Positions 45,321 through 57,477 of a stretch of 64,000 nt of DNA are shown piece by piece (position 1 is the stretch's first letter; each line of letters begins with the position of its first letter). The notes beneath the pieces were generated by a model. The model was not told where the DNA came from, did no database searches, and worked only from the letters and a program-made list of their open reading frames with translations. The position numbers were made by a program, and so were the translations under genes. Source of the DNA: Saccopteryx bilineata. Lineage: Eukaryota > Chordata > Mammalia > Chiroptera > Emballonuridae. The stretch covers positions 242,358,442-242,422,441 of the forward strand of contig NC_089490.1 of NCBI RefSeq assembly GCF_036850765.1. Reading direction: 5' to 3'.

Positions 45321-46549
45321 ATGTCCTTGGAAGAGTAATATTAATAATAAGTGACATGAGTTGAGATCGAACCATGTGTGAGGCATGTTCAAAGCCTGAC
45401 GCCTTCCATACCCTTAGCCGCCCTATGTGAGACACACCCTACTCTGCAGGTGCCTCGCTTACACTGGCAGGGGCTAGCCTCAAACCTGGCGGCTGGCCCC
45501 AGAACCTATCAGGATCACATATATATTTGCATCTAGAAGCACAGATTTCTGTAGTAAAAATCTCTGTAAGTGAACTTTGTGAATCAGAAAGTGTTTACAC
45601 TTTAACTTCTGCCAGATACTCCCAGGAGGGCTAGATCCCTTTTGTAGATTCTCCCTCCCACCCTGCTCTGAGGACCCCATTCCTCACTGTTTTCCACAAG
45701 CGGCCCCAACCCCACAGCATCTTCTTCTGGCAATCCTGGCTCTCATGGGAGGCAACCCAGGAGCACGGGGAAGTTTAGAGCCCATGGCTCCACCCTGGAT
45801 TGGTTGATGACCCTGGGTCGGTTGGAGCCAGTTGATGACTGCTTCTCTCTTTCTGCCTCAGGCAGAAATTTCTCCACACCTTTCCGAGGGCTCCTCAGAC
45901 CTCACAGCACTGAGCAGCCGTCTTCAAAGCAGCAGCCCACCCACAGCGCATCTTTGTGCTGGTTATGCAGATGTACTGGCTTTGCTCTCTGCTTTCTCAG
46001 TCTCCTGTCCTCACCGTTGCCCCCTGGGGTTACTTTCCACATAGAGTGTCTGCAGCACAGGATTTGTCTGGACTCTGCTTTCTCTTTAAACGTAGTAAGT
46101 GCCTTGGTGCACCGGCCGGATCCCGCTTAGGGCTAATTCATTTCCTCTGCGCTGGGACTCTTGCCTGCCCTATGACTTGCCGCTGAGTGAATCTCTTTCA
46201 GGGTGTTGCCTTGGCCGAAGGGAGCCCTTTCACCCAAGCCTCTGCCACAGCCTAGCCCAAGTGACTAGTGGATTTGGGGCAAGGGAGCCTTGCCTCAATT
46301 AGAGACATCTCTGAAGGGCAAGCTCAGCTCTGGAGATTTCCGTGGGGTCTGCCAAACCCTCTTTTGGAGCGGCATCCTAGTTCAGCTTCTCTCTTTGCTC
46401 CATCCTGCTTTCTTCCCTCCGTCACAGGCCTGGTTGCCCAGAGCACCCCCCAGGAAACTTCCTGCAGGCAAATATCTACCGCAAAGCATGTTTCCTAGGA
46501 AACATGGCCTAAGACATTAAAGGAAGACAGTTGGTAGTAGGAGTAGGCC
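45321..46549. other. Unassigned sequence
   Basis: GC-moderate DNA with several short frames but no recognised domain. It may be old LTR or retroviral text; I could not assign it. Confidence 0.3.
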
Positions 46550-47640
46550 TTAAACATGGCCCTTAGGTTAAGATTTTGGAACTAGATCACTCAGAAATTG
46601 TAAGAAGCCCCCATTCCGTTCCCAAGACTTAGTTGTGAGAAATTGAGATGAAGTGCAAGTGGACAAGGACTTTCTGGAATATGCAGTAGCTATGGTACTG
46701 AGTGGTGGTAATGTTAACTATAATGATTTAGTGGTGGCCTGAAGTGGTTTTTATTTGAAAGGTTTCATAGAGACTAAACAGGGGAATTCACAGGGATCAG
46801 ATGAGGATCTCTACTGAATTCTTTAAGTATCGACATGGAGGTGCTAGTCACTCTACATTTTCTCTGGACTGTGGTATTATTTCTGACTCACTGTGTTGGC
46901 AGTGGGCAGGGGATAGTTTCAGAGGCGTACAGAATGACTGGTCTATCAGCACAGCAACTGACACGTTACCTATAATGAGGGGGCCCATTTTATGGCAAAA
47001 GTGTATGTCAGTGGGCATAGGAGCATGACACAAACTAGTTTTTTTACATACCTCTTTAGCCCAAAGCATCTAGATTAATTAGATGATCTTTTATAGGCTC
47101 AAATAACTCTCCAATTCAAGGGTAACCCCCTGGGAAGGGTGGGGAAGAACACAATACCAAAGTTATAGTGAAAGCTTTGGATCAGTGACTTATAAAATGT
47201 GCAGTGTCCCCAGTGGTTGCAGTACACAGTCCCAGAAAACAAAAGATAGAAGTGAGATTCATCCTTTTACCATCACTACCCAGTGACATATTTTCAGATT
47301 TTGTACTTCACTTCTCTGAAACTTTGTTTTGTTAGATCAGATTATCATTATCATTGTCTTCTATTAGAGAACACAATAATTAAGACTTCTCTGGAACTTG
47401 AAGCTATGACTATTCCCCGGCCACTTTGGTCTCCTCATGCCAATAGTCAAAGAAAAAGGTTTACCATGGGAATCTAGGCAGATTATGTTTGCAACTCAAA
47501 GGATTCATGAGAACATCTCTTAGTGCTTCCATGCCCAATGATAATAATGAACAGGTGACTGCAGCAGCCATAGTCCCCCATGGCCTGACCATGGCTCAGG
47601 CACCTCAGAGTGAAGACCTGAGTCACCTCCATCCCCCAAC
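46550..47640 (+). repeat. Possible old ERVL-type internal region (tentative)
   Basis: Words such as GGCCACTTTGGTCTCCTCAT, GGTTTACCATGGGAATCTAG and CAGCAGCCATAGTCCCCCAT recall ancient ERVL internal sequence. All frames are broken and no LTR was paired with it, so this is a weak call. Confidence 0.3.
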
Positions 47641-47649
47641 CCAGTCAAG

Positions 47650-48800
47650 CAAAATATAATGGACTAACTGAAAATATACAAAATGGCTAATAACTACATG
47701 AAAACATGTTCAACATCATGAATCATTAGGGAGATTCAAATCAAAGCCACAATGAGGTATCACCCACACCCATTTGGAGAAGAAATGGAAAACAGTAAGT
47801 GTTGGTGAAGGTGTAAGGAAATTGGAATGCTGTGTACTGCTAGTGGGAGTGTAAACTGGCACAGCCACTGTGGGAAACAGTGTGTCAGTTCCTCAAAAAC
47901 AAACACTCAATTACTGCATGCTCAGCAATTTCATTCTGGGGTATACAAACAAGAGAATTGAAAGCAGGGACTCAGATACTGTTGTCCATAGTAGCACTAT
48001 TCACAGTAGTTATAAGGTGAAAACAACCCAAGTGTTTATCAACAGATAAATGAATAAACAAAATTGTGTGTGTGTGTGTGTGTGTGTGTGTATGAAATAA
48101 GCCACATACAGAAGGACAAATAGTATATAATTCTACTTTAAAAAGGTATTTAAAATAGGCAAGTTTGGGCCCTGGCCAGCCAGTTGGCTCAATGGTAGAG
48201 CATCAGCTCAGCATGTGGAAGTCCCAGATTTGATTCCTGGTCAGGGCACACTGGAGAAGTGACCATCTGCTTCTCCCTCCCTGTCTCCCTTCCCCTCCCT
48301 CAGCCATGGCTCAAATGGTTCAAGCAAAGTTGGCCCGGGTGCTGAGGATGGCTCCATGGCCTCACCTCAGGTGCTAAAAATAGCTCATTTGCCAAGTAAC
48401 AGAGCAGCCCCAGATAGGCAGAGCATTGCCTGGTAGGGAACTTGCCAGGTGGATCCTGGTCAGGGAACATGCAGAAGTCTGTCTCTGCCTCCCCTCCTCT
48501 CACTTAAATAAATCAATGAATAAATAATAAAAATAGGCAAGTTCATAGAAACAGAAAGTATAACAGAGGTTACCAGGGACTAAGAGTGGAGGGAATTGGA
48601 AGTTATTATTTTAATGCATATAAAGAGTATGGGAGGATGAACAAGTTCTGGAAATGGGACAAGTAGAGATGGTTATACAACATTATGAATATACTCAATA
48701 ACGCTGAATTGTGCACTTCAAAATAGTTAAAATAGTGACTTTTATGTTATCTTTATTTTACCACACAAAAAAGTGAATACAGTGATACATCTAAATAAAA
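47650..48800 (+). repeat. L1M-type LINE, ORF2 end and 3' UTR, split by a SINE
   Basis: Sense L1 words: TCAACATCATGAATCATTAG, AAATCAAAGCCACAATGAGG, GAGTGTAAACTGGCACAGCC, AACCCAAGTGTTTATCAACA. A (GT)n tract lies at 48064-48091, and the 3' UTR continues after the SINE (CATAGAAACAGAAAGTATAA, CTGAATTGTGCACTTCAAAA). Confidence 0.92.
48166..48529 (+). mobile_element. Family A SINE, older subfamily, inside L1M
   Basis: The head starts TGGGCCCTGGCCAGCCAG, the body has GCTAAAAATAG, and the tail is AAATAAATC-rich. The 14-bp target duplication AAAATAGGCAAGTT at 48152-48165 and 48530-48543 dates it after the L1M. Confidence 0.95.
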
Positions 48801-49065
48801 ATTCTACTATATTGAAGCTTTATCTATTTGTTATTGGGGATAAATTAGATAGAAAATTAGACAAAATTCAAAGAAAATTTACTAATTTTTATTTATTTAT
48901 TTTTTATAGCTTTTCCTTTTTTTTCAATTTACTAATTTTAAAATAAAATTTGGTTCAGTTTTTGTTTGGCATTTTCTAGATATCAGTTAGAATACACATA
49001 AAAGGATTCTATTTACCTTGCTTTGTCTCTTCATGAGAATACACTTCATACTATCAGTATAAGTA
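48801..49065. other. Unassigned AT-rich sequence
   Basis: TTTATT-rich with no named element. Confidence 0.35.
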
Positions 49066-49586
49066 CAGTTGACTCTTAAACAATGTTAGGGGCCCTGACC
49101 CCTGCAGTCAAAACTTGATGTGTAACTTTAAAAATAACTTTTTTCCATTAATTTGAGAGAGAGAGAGAGAAGGATCAACTCATTATTCTACTTAGTTTTT
49201 CCATTTCGTTGTGTACTCGTTGATAACTTCTCCTACATGCCCAGACCAGGGATGAAACCCATGACCTTGGTGCACTGGGAAGACACTTTATCCACTGAGC
49301 TACCTGGCCAGGGCCTGTGTATAACTTCTGACTCTCCTAAAACTTGATATCTATGGGGAATTGGTTCAAGGACCTCCACCCATACCAAAATTCATGGATG
49401 CTCAAAGCACACAGTCAGCCCGTGGAATCTCAATTCAACCTATCACCCATCATTTCAATCTTCAGTTGGTGAAATCCACTGATGCAAAACCTAGGGATAG
49501 CAGGGCTGACTACATATTTATTAAAAAAAAATCCAAGTGTAAGTGGACCTGCACAGTTCAAACCCACGTTGTTCAAGGGTCAGCTG
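49066..49586 (+). mobile_element. MER8/Tigger2-type non-autonomous transposon with SINE inside
   Basis: The left terminus is CAGTTGACTCTTAAACAATG and the right terminus, reverse-complemented, is CAGCTGACCCTTGAACAACG. TA lies on each side (49064-49065, 49587-49588). The interior is split by a SINE at about 49135-49316. Confidence 0.92.
49135..49316 (-). mobile_element. VES-like bat SINE (family D) inserted in MER8
   Basis: Tail side TTAATTTGAGAGAGAGAG, B-box-like ACCAGGGATGAAACCC, head GAGCTACCTGGCCAGGGC. TGTGTAACTT before and TGTGTATAACTT after are a likely target duplication. Confidence 0.88.
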
Positions 49587-49900
49587 TAATTGTACAAGTA
49601 AGGTAGAAAGTGATTGCAACATTATTCATTGAACCAATGTGTATTTTATCACTCATTAATCCAGTATACAAGGCAGATATAAATATGTATTTTACCAGTT
49701 TTGCACCTTTTAGGGCGTATGCAGTCTTCCAACAAATTTCCATGAGTAGTTAGCTCCCTTCTGTATTCATATGCAATACAGTAGTCTAAGTACATCTTTA
49801 TATTTCTTGGGCATCCCCTCAGAGATTGATTAAAATGATAAATTAGCTGTTGATGTAAGATCTATGTTGCTTTTCTTTTATGTAATCCCACAGGAAATTT

Positions 49901-50080
49901 TAAAAATTTATTCATTTTAGAGAGGTGGGGGGAGAGAGAAAGAAGGGTGGGAGGAGGAGCAGGAAGCATCAACTCCCATATGTGCCTTGATCAGGTAAGC
50001 CCAGGGTTTTCTAGGGTTTTGAACCAGTGACCTCAGTGTTCCAGGTTGACGCTTTATCCACTGTGCCACCACAGGTCAGG
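49901..50080 (-). mobile_element. Family B bat SINE, reverse
   Basis: AAAAATTTATTCATTTTAGA, GCATCAACTCCCATATGTGC, and the head TGTGCCACCACAGGTCAGG. Target duplication CAGGAAATTT / CAGGAAGTTT is at 49891-49900 and 50081-50090. A ~12-bp CTAGGGTTTT repeat is duplicated inside at 50005-50025. Confidence 0.93.
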
Positions 50081-50166
50081 CAGGAAGTTTCAAAATTAAA
50101 ATACTGGCATATAACCTGTAATAGTCAAAAATATTCAAATATACTCATTGTTCTACTCATTGTTTT

Positions 50167-50190
50167 ATATATATATATATATATATATAC
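50167..50190 (+). repeat. (TA)n microsatellite
   Basis: About 12 TA units. Confidence 0.95.
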
Positions 50191-51224
50191 TAATTGTTAT
50201 ATATAACTAAAGTGGAAAAATTGATAAACAATATGAACAGCATGTTCTTGTTTTTATTACTTGACTGTTATATTCAGTTACACAGTCATTGCTCTTACAA
50301 TACATGGAAGTTACTGTTTCTGTATTTAGAATTGGCAATTTAAGTTTAGAATATGGATTATTATTTTCCCTGAAATTATATATACCATTTTAATATGCTG
50401 ATGCAGTCAAATATTTCACTAAGGTGATACTTGTTCCTTTCGTAATTATAACTCAAATAATTCATTTTAGCCTATTGCTTTGTGATCTTATTCTGTGCAA
50501 TTTTACTTTAAAGTTACTGTCATATTACGGTTTTCCTTTTTTTTTGTGATTACACTATGTTTTCTTTTGACTTTACTTTTTTACATGAAATACATAGAGT
50601 ATAAAATTAAAGTGTTTTAAATGAATTCTCTAAAAGTAAAATATACTGACTGGCCCACAAGGCTCCCACAGCTCAAGGCGAGGGACCCTGGGAACTTCTG
50701 TTTCTACATTTGATTATTATGCTAATCAAGATTCAGTTTTTACCCCCAAGTCTATTGATGCCAGTTGCACTAGTTATTATAATTATATAATTCAATTAAG
50801 TATCACATAAAATTAGAAATGAGGGTAAATAAATTAGGCTTTGATTCTGTGAAAACTAAGTCAAAGGCTTGCCAATGCTTAAAAAAACAAGTTGCTAAAA
50901 AATATCAAATTACATGCAGGTGAGGCAATTGTAAAAATAATTTTTTAACTGTAAAAATTTGAAAGATGCTGCTCCCAGACTGCTCTGCAATGTCTTTATA
51001 CTCTCTCCATATTAATGAAATGGAAATAATAAAACTGAAGATGATGTAGATAAGCGTGTGATTTATGCCAAAAAAAAAATTTATTTTCAAAAATTCAATC
51101 AGGGGACAAAGCTCAAGGGAAAGAATTTGGCTCTACTGAAGATTTGGTGAACAAATGCACCATGTACAAGCTTTCATTTTAAAACATGTCCTGTATTTTT
51201 GTGTTATTTTCCCCTTCAACCACT
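50191..51224. other. Unassigned AT-rich sequence
   Basis: No gene or named repeat. A and T runs only. Confidence 0.35.
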
Positions 51225-51440
51225 CTTTAAAATTAAAATATATTTGATGTATAACATATTACACTGCATAAATTTAAGGTCCTCAACATGTTAATTAGAT
51301 ACATTTTAAAATTTACAATCATTGTAGTTGTAGCGATAATTAACACCTCTACACATCACATAATTACCATTTCTCTTTTGTTGTTGAAATAATTAAGATC
51401 TAATCTCTTCACAACTTTGATATACTTGATTATAAGCATA
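51225..51440 (-). repeat. L1M-type LINE 3' fragment
   Basis: Reverse L1MA-like 3' UTR: TTTGATGTATAACATATTAC, ACATGTTAATTAGATACATT, AACACCTCTACACATCACAT, AATTACCATTTCTCTTTTG. Confidence 0.7.
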
Positions 51441-52149
51441 TGAAAACACACTTATTTAAAAAATCAAAAAAAGGTCAAAAAGTGAGCCCCTTGAGCACTC
51501 AAGGAGAGAGAGAAAGGAGTAAGGGAATGTGTTAGCTCATTTTACACAGACTTAAAAATATCCTGTTATTTGTGCGCTCACTTGAAGCATGTGGACAATT
51601 ATTTCACCTCTGTAATTGCCTATTTCCTATTATCTTTCTTCAAAAACTGAATGAACATTTGTTAATAACAGGAGCCCAACCTAAACCAAAAAGGAAATGT
51701 ATTACTCATGTAGCCATCCGGTGTGAATGAATCAAAATTATACTTTTTTTTTTCTGTCAGATCAGGAAAAAACAAAACCAAACCAAAATACACCACATAA
51801 GATAATATATTTTTTATTGTGCCACAGAATTTTAGTAATTACTTTGGGCGCTATGAGATGAAAACTTGAAAATTGCTGGCATGGGAGAATGAAATGCTCT
51901 GTTCAGCCTCCAGCGCAACTGCATGTGGAGTGGAATCGAGGTAATAGCACCAAGAGAAGGAGAAAAATATTCTGGGCAGGCAAAAATTGTAAATGTCCAC
52001 TAGTAAATTTCTTTTTTCTCACTACTCCTTTTTTCTCTCTTGCACTTTCCTTTCTGGGAAAGGACCTGAATCAAGTCCTCTTTGAACTTTTTCAAGTGGC
52101 TCACTGTTAATTTGATAGTAATATATTTAAAAAGTAAGCTCTCTTTTAT
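51441..52149. other. Unassigned sequence
   Basis: AT-rich; no recognised feature. Confidence 0.35.
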
Positions 52150-52370
52150 TATGGGTAGAATTGTGTCCTCCCAAAATATATATGTTGAAGTCCTAACCTC
52201 CACTACCTCAAAATGTGACCTTATTTGGAGATAGAGTCCTTACAGAGATAATCAATTTAAAATGAGGTCCTTAGGGTGAGCCCTAATCCAATAAGACTGG
52301 TATCCTTATAAAAAAGAAAAATTTGAAGATGCACACATACAGGAAGAAGGCAATGTATACGTGAGAAAAG
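52150..52370 (+). repeat. MST/MLT1-type LTR 5' part
   Basis: Sense MaLR: GTAGAATTGTGTCCTCCCAA, ACCTCAAAATGTGACCTTAT, GGTGAGCCCTAATCCAATA, TCCTTATAAAAAAG. The 3' half is absent. Confidence 0.88.
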
Positions 52371-53680
52371 GAGACAGGCAGGGAGAGGGGAAGAATTTAT
52401 AGATAGATGTAAATTATTGGTAGTATTTTGGTTCTTGGCTTGGGTGAATATTCACCATACCATTTTGGGTGAGGAGGCAAATAAAAATAAAATTTAAAAA
52501 TAAATGGTAAATAAAAAGGGACCGTACATGGATTCATGATGATAATGTATTATGACTAACTCAATTCTGTTTACTGTGATCCAAATAAGATATATTATGT
52601 AGATAGAAATCATTAAAAGAATAGGGTCAATAACTTTCAAAATACCAGAATAAAAAAATAAGAAAATAAAAATTAAGAGGAAAAAGGAAAAAGCACCATC
52701 CCCAAATCCATTACTTTTTTGTCTTTTTTTTTTAGTATATTTTCTTTTCATAGCATACTACAGAAAATTTCTTCATGCACCAGTTACTAGAAACCAGTGA
52801 CCTAGACTGAGCCCACAGAGGATTATAATATCTTCAATATAAACTCACCATGAAACTTCACATACTGTCTTTGGAATTGGGGCAAAGGGCTTTTAATTGT
52901 CTTGTCTGAGTCTCTATTCTCAGAAATAAACATTCCAATGACCATAAGTATTAATGCTATTGCACCTTGGAAACACGTGGTTTAAGATGGATGTTAGCAG
53001 AAATCAGCCTGAAGATATCACTCAACAAAATATTTCCAGAAGCTGAGCACTTAATTGGCCTTATTAGCACCATCTGCTCATCATTCTTACTTGTGGAAAA
53101 GTGTTTTCATCAGCAAACAAGTTGAAAACAAAGCAGATCACCACACTTTGTTTTGAATCTGACACCACATTTTGCCTGCCTTTTATCACAGTCTTACATA
53201 GTCAAATTTAATAAACGAGCTGAATCATAGTACTCGCATTACATGTTTGACCCTGGTTTATTTGGCTCCCTCAGGTACAGATTTTTGTCCAAAGGTCCTC
53301 TTCTCCCTAGATCTGCCCCATCAGATTACTTAGCTGGACATTTGAAGACATCTTCTCTTAGTGGTAATATTTGAGCAAATTGTTTCACACACTCAAATTC
53401 TTTTTCATTCTATAAATCCAATAGTTCTACAAATCTGGTAGAGGATCATGCAAAAACTAAAATCAGATGCTGGTGATGATCTGAACTAAGCATCACTGCT
53501 TATAAAGGCATTTGACAACTAAGCATTAATAATAAATGAGTTTACTGCATGGATTTCCTGCCTTCAATGTTTACTTTAATTCTGTGAATTTAAACATACT
53601 TTATCTTGAAGATATCTATAAAGAAATATTATAGTTAATCATAACATTCATTTCAGAATTTGACTTAAAATTTATAAGTT
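52371..53680. other. Unassigned sequence
   Basis: AT-rich to 52740, then apparently single-copy DNA. The part 52960-53130 has few simple repeats and holds TAATTGG next to CATCTG-type motifs, which could be a conserved non-coding element, but I have no comparative evidence. Confidence 0.3.
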
Positions 53681-53761
53681 AGGCCCTGTCTGGTTGGCTC
53701 AGTGGTAGCACATTGGCCTGGCATGTGGAAGTCTCAAGTTTAATTCCTGATCTGGGCACAT
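53681..53761 (+). mobile_element. Family A SINE, tRNA-like head only
   Basis: AGGCCCTGTCTGGTTGGCTC through a B-box-like AGTTTAATTCC to GGGCACAT, then the body is missing. An inverted family C SINE starts immediately after. Confidence 0.85.
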
Positions 53762-53763
53762 TA

Positions 53764-54099
53764 CTTTTTTTGTGTGTGTGGCAGAGACAGAGAGAGTCAG
53801 AAAGAGGGACAAATAGGGACAGACAGAAAGGAAGGAGAGATGAGAAACATCAATTCTTCGTTGTGGCTCCTTAGTTGTTCATTGATTGACTTCTCATATG
53901 TGCCTTGACCAGGGTGGGAGTGAGGGGCTACAGCAGAGCGACTGACCCCTTGCTTGAGCCAGTGACCTTGGGCTCAAGCTGGTGAGCCTTGCTCAAATCA
54001 GATGAGCCCAGCTCAAGCTGGCAACCTCAGGGTCTCAAACCTGGGTCCTCCACATCCCAGTCCTACACTCTATCCACTGTGCCACCACCTGGTCAGGCC
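53764..54099 (-). mobile_element. Bat SINE with internal CAAGC-GTGACC modules (family C), full length
   Basis: The reverse complement starts GGCCTGACCAGGTGGTGGCA and has a B-box-like GGTTTGAGACCC. Tandem modules of the type GCTCAAG-CCAGTGACC follow (53955-54025 on plus), then AAGGCACATATGAGAAGTCA and a pyrimidine-rich tail. The length of about 335 bp makes it the longest copy of this family here. No target duplication is obvious. Confidence 0.9.
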
Positions 54100-54352
54100 C
54101 ACTCCTTCATACTTATTTATATATCACTTTCTACATAGAAAAATATAACAAAAAAAAAAGGTAATTTTCCAAAGTAGCAATTTAGCTAAAGCAAACATGA
54201 CATTTATTGAGAAAGAGAATGTAAACAGCAGCTTTCTTAGACATCTTGGCTGTTGGTATAACTGTTTATATTACACAAAATTGAAACTTTTATTGAAAAA
54301 AATTAAATTATAAACAAGGAAAATAAGACTATGCTCAGAACTTTATCTAGAA

Positions 54353-55133
54353 CAGTGTTTCCCAACGTGGGGCCCATGCCCCACAGGGGGGCAATTTGAT
54401 AGTTAAGGGGGGCAATTTGAAAATGGACTCCACACGACTTTAACTCTTTCGCCCCGGGCCATTTAAATGCAATGCTAGATATCGGTGCCAAATTTAACAA
54501 AAAATGCAATTCTTAAATAATTGCGGTAAATAATTATTAAGTATAATTTCATTTGACGAGACCAAAATATCAACTGGGTGATTGGCGTCGTCAAGTAAAC
54601 TTCGTCCTGGGTTCACCGCGGAGCGTGAGGTCTGCTGCGGGGAACCCCGGACGTTTTAAAAACTCGCTAAACAACGCAGTTATTCTCACCTAATTGGCCC
54701 ATCGCAACTTCTGTAGTGTTTCACATCATTCAGTTGGTGTTATGAAATAAGTGTCAGTCAAAACTGTTGTAAAAGCTCGTTGATTTAATAAATATACATA
54801 TATATATTGCATAGATATAATTGGTAAGTATTTGATTTTATTTTTATCAATATTAAACTCTTTATTTATTTATAAAATCTCTGTGCAGCAAGCATCAAGC
54901 GCAAGGATCACACTAAATTAAAATAATAATATAGAAAAATCTGTATTAAAATTATTTGGAATTTAAATTTCTGTTTTTCATTATATGTTTTGAAATTTTA
55001 CTTACTGTGTTTTGTTAACAATTTCATAGTGATTTCTTCCTAGAACCTATCATTTATGTATGTTACATAGGGGGGACAAAAATTTTAGAAAGGTTAAGGT
55101 GGGGCATGGCACAAAAAAGGTTGGGAAACACTG
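54353..55133. mobile_element. Non-autonomous hAT DNA transposon (781 bp) with perfect 8-bp TSD
   Basis: The left end is CAGTGTTTCCCAACGTGGGG. The right end, reverse-complemented, is CAGTGTTTCCCAACCTTTTT, and GCATGGC/GCCATGCCCCAC-type text follows in both termini. The flanking 8-bp ATCTAGAA at 54345-54352 and 55134-55141 is identical, the hallmark of hAT insertion. The interior has no long frame and includes an unusually CpG-rich patch (about 54440-54670, with CCGCGGAGCG and CCCCGGACG). This suggests limited CpG decay and thus modest age, or retained gene sequence. Not SPIN by its termini. Confidence 0.93.
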
Positions 55134-55316
55134 ATCTAGAACATAAAAGTCTCTCCCAGGAGAAAACAGCAAAAAGTTTTACAAAGATGTAGATTTAAGT
55201 TTACTCTTCTGTTTTTTCATAAGAAAAGCACACACAAAATCCCTTGAGTTTTGAATACACTACAGTGTCAGTCATGGAAATAAAATATAGCATTTTTAAT
55301 TAAAATACATTTTCCC
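55134..55316. other. Unassigned flank
   Basis: Short AT-rich stretch between two elements. Confidence 0.4.
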
Positions 55317-55455
55317 CCCCTGGCTTGATAGCCCAGTTAGTTAAAACATTGTCCTGGTGCGCAGAGGTTGACGGTTTGATTCCTGGTCAGGGCACATACA
55401 AGACCAAATCAATGTTTCTGTTTCTCTCTTTCTCTAAAAATCAATCAATAAATTC
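55317..55455 (+). mobile_element. VES-like bat SINE (family D)
   Basis: Head CCTGGCTTGATAGCCCAGTT, B box GGTTTGATTCCTGG, then GTCAGGGCACATACAAGACC and tail TCTCTAAAAATCAATCAATA. The copy is short, with a reduced TC tract. Confidence 0.88.
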
Positions 55456-56150
55456 AAACATATTTAAATTTATTTTTATAGAGTTAACTCTTTTTAACTC
55501 TAAGCCTAAAAAATATAGCAATTTTGTAGACTGAAAAAATTAAAGGGATTCAGTATAATGACTAAAAGCTGTTTTGTTTTCAACCTAAAAAAATTTTAAC
55601 AATTATATCTTCTCCCTAACCTTGTTGTGTTAATTACCGGAGATGCATGTAAAAGATCTGGCACATGCTCAGAAAACAGCAGCCATTATTATTGTAAAAC
55701 ATGCATTAAAAATTTGTAAATAAATATTTTAAACTAGAGGTGCACTATATCAGTAGATTTTTCTCTATTTCCTGTTTCATTAACTAATAATTTGGCACTT
55801 CTCACCAAACAGCTCATTAGTTGTATTCCACTTTGTAGCAAAGACTGGTTAATACTTACTAAAAGGGTTCACATTACTAAAATATTATTATCACCTACAA
55901 AAAATAATAGAGTGCCGTCATTAGTCTTGTTCACAAAATAGAAATATTTCAAACCAATTATTCACACACTTTAGGTTGTGTCATTCTTAATTTTAAAATT
56001 TATCTGTGAAGTATGAAATCTCACAGGTCGATGGCTAAGTACAAGCCAAGGACAGAGGCCTCAGAAGGAAGCCATCCCTGCCCACATCTGAATCTTGGAC
56101 TTCTAGTCCTCAGGTATTGTAAAAAAATACATTTCTGTTGCTTAGCCAAA
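55456..56150. other. Unassigned sequence
   Basis: AT-rich; no recognised feature. The purine tract begins at its end. Confidence 0.35.
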
Positions 56151-56498
56151 AAACAAGAAAGAAAAGAAGAAAGAAAGAAAAAGAAAGAAGGAAATAAAGA
56201 GAGAAAGAGAAAAAGAGAGAGAAAAAGAAAGAAAGAAGAAAGAAAGAAAGAGAGAGAGAGAGAGAAAGGGAAAGAGAGAGAGAAAGAAAGAAGGAAAGAA
56301 AGAAGAAAGAAAGAAAAAAAGAGAGAGAAAGAAGAAAGAAAGAAAGAAAGAAAGAAAGAGAAAGAAAGAAAGAGAAAGAAAGAAAAAGAGAGAGAGAAAG
56401 GGAGAGAAAGAGAGAAAGAAAGAAAGAAGAAAGAAAAAGAAAGAAAGAGAGAGAAAGGGAGAGAGAGAGAAAGAAAAAGAAAGAAAGAAAGAAAGAAA

Positions 56499-56558
<60 letters not shown>

Positions 56559-56702
56559 AAGAGAGGAAGGAAGGAAGGAAGGAAGGAAGGAAGGAAGGAA
56601 GGAAGGAAGGAAGGAAGGAAGGAAGGAAGGAAGGAAGAAAAGAGAAGAGAGTGAGGAAGAGAGGGAGGGAAGGGAGAGAGGAAGGGAAGGAGGAAAAGAA
56701 AA
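56151..56702 (+). repeat. Polypurine tract, (GAAA)n/(GA)n/(GGAA)n, ~550 bp
   Basis: The plus strand is essentially all A and G for about 550 bp, ending in roughly 17 perfect GGAA units (56568-56635). Pure polypurine-polypyrimidine mirror-like sequence can form triplex H-DNA. The 213-codon plus and 193-codon minus frames across it encode only K/E/R or S/F/L repeats and are artefacts. Confidence 0.98.
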
Positions 56703-57477
56703 TAGGAATTTGCTAATCTGCAAAGGATTTCTCTTATGGCAATTAGTATAGTAAGTACAATGTTTTACCTCATTAAGCAGCTTTTAGTAAAACATATCAG
56801 CAAAGAAAATAAAGATTTAAAATTTACATGTAAATTAATGAAGTGGAACATAATTATGGTGATACATTTATTAAGAAAATCTAGTGTCTGTTAAAATTAA
56901 TCTTAACATCATCTATGTAGTACTCCTCTCACCAAAAATGTTTAATGTGAATCTAATAAGGAGAGAAAAGATTATAGCAGTCCAAACTGAGGAACCATTC
57001 CTAAAACATTCTGACCTGGATGCTTCTATGAGATCAATGTCATGAAAGACACAGAAAAGGCTGGGAAAGTGTTATAGATTAAAAGAGACCAAAGAAACTT
57101 GACAACTGGATGCAATGTAGGGTCTGTGATGGGTTCTGAGGCAGGGTTTAACATGACTTATATATTGTCTACTATTAGGACAAATGGGGTAATTTAAAAA
57201 TAGACTGCATATTAGATAATAATAATAATGGATTTGTGTTAAATTTAGGTGTAATCATTGGGTTATTATGTAGAATGTCCTTGTTCTTGAGAGATACATG
57301 CTGAAGCATCAGGATGCTTGCAACTAACTTTTAAAATGAAGAAAAAAGAAAAAATTTTGAAACATGGAAAAGAAAATCTATAGAAAGAAGTAAATATGGT
57401 AAAATGTTAACAATTTTTCAACCTACACAAGTAGTATATGATTGTTCTTTGTACTATTCTTTCAAGTTTTCTATAGG
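56703..57477. other. Unassigned; probable ancient repeat 3' end at ~57240-57480
   Basis: GTCCTTGTTCTTGAGAGATA, ATGCTGAAGCATCAGGATG and TTCTTTGTACTATTCTTTCA near the end are words of a common old mammalian repeat tail whose name I cannot recall with certainty. Confidence 0.4.

Noticed and set aside
52960..53130. Possible conserved non-coding element
   Set aside because: Only composition and short homeobox/E-box-like words support it; no comparative data available.
56013..56723. Long open frames on both strands over the purine tract (213 and 193 codons)
   Set aside because: They translate only simple repeats (K/E/R or S/F/L) produced by the GAAA/GGAA array.
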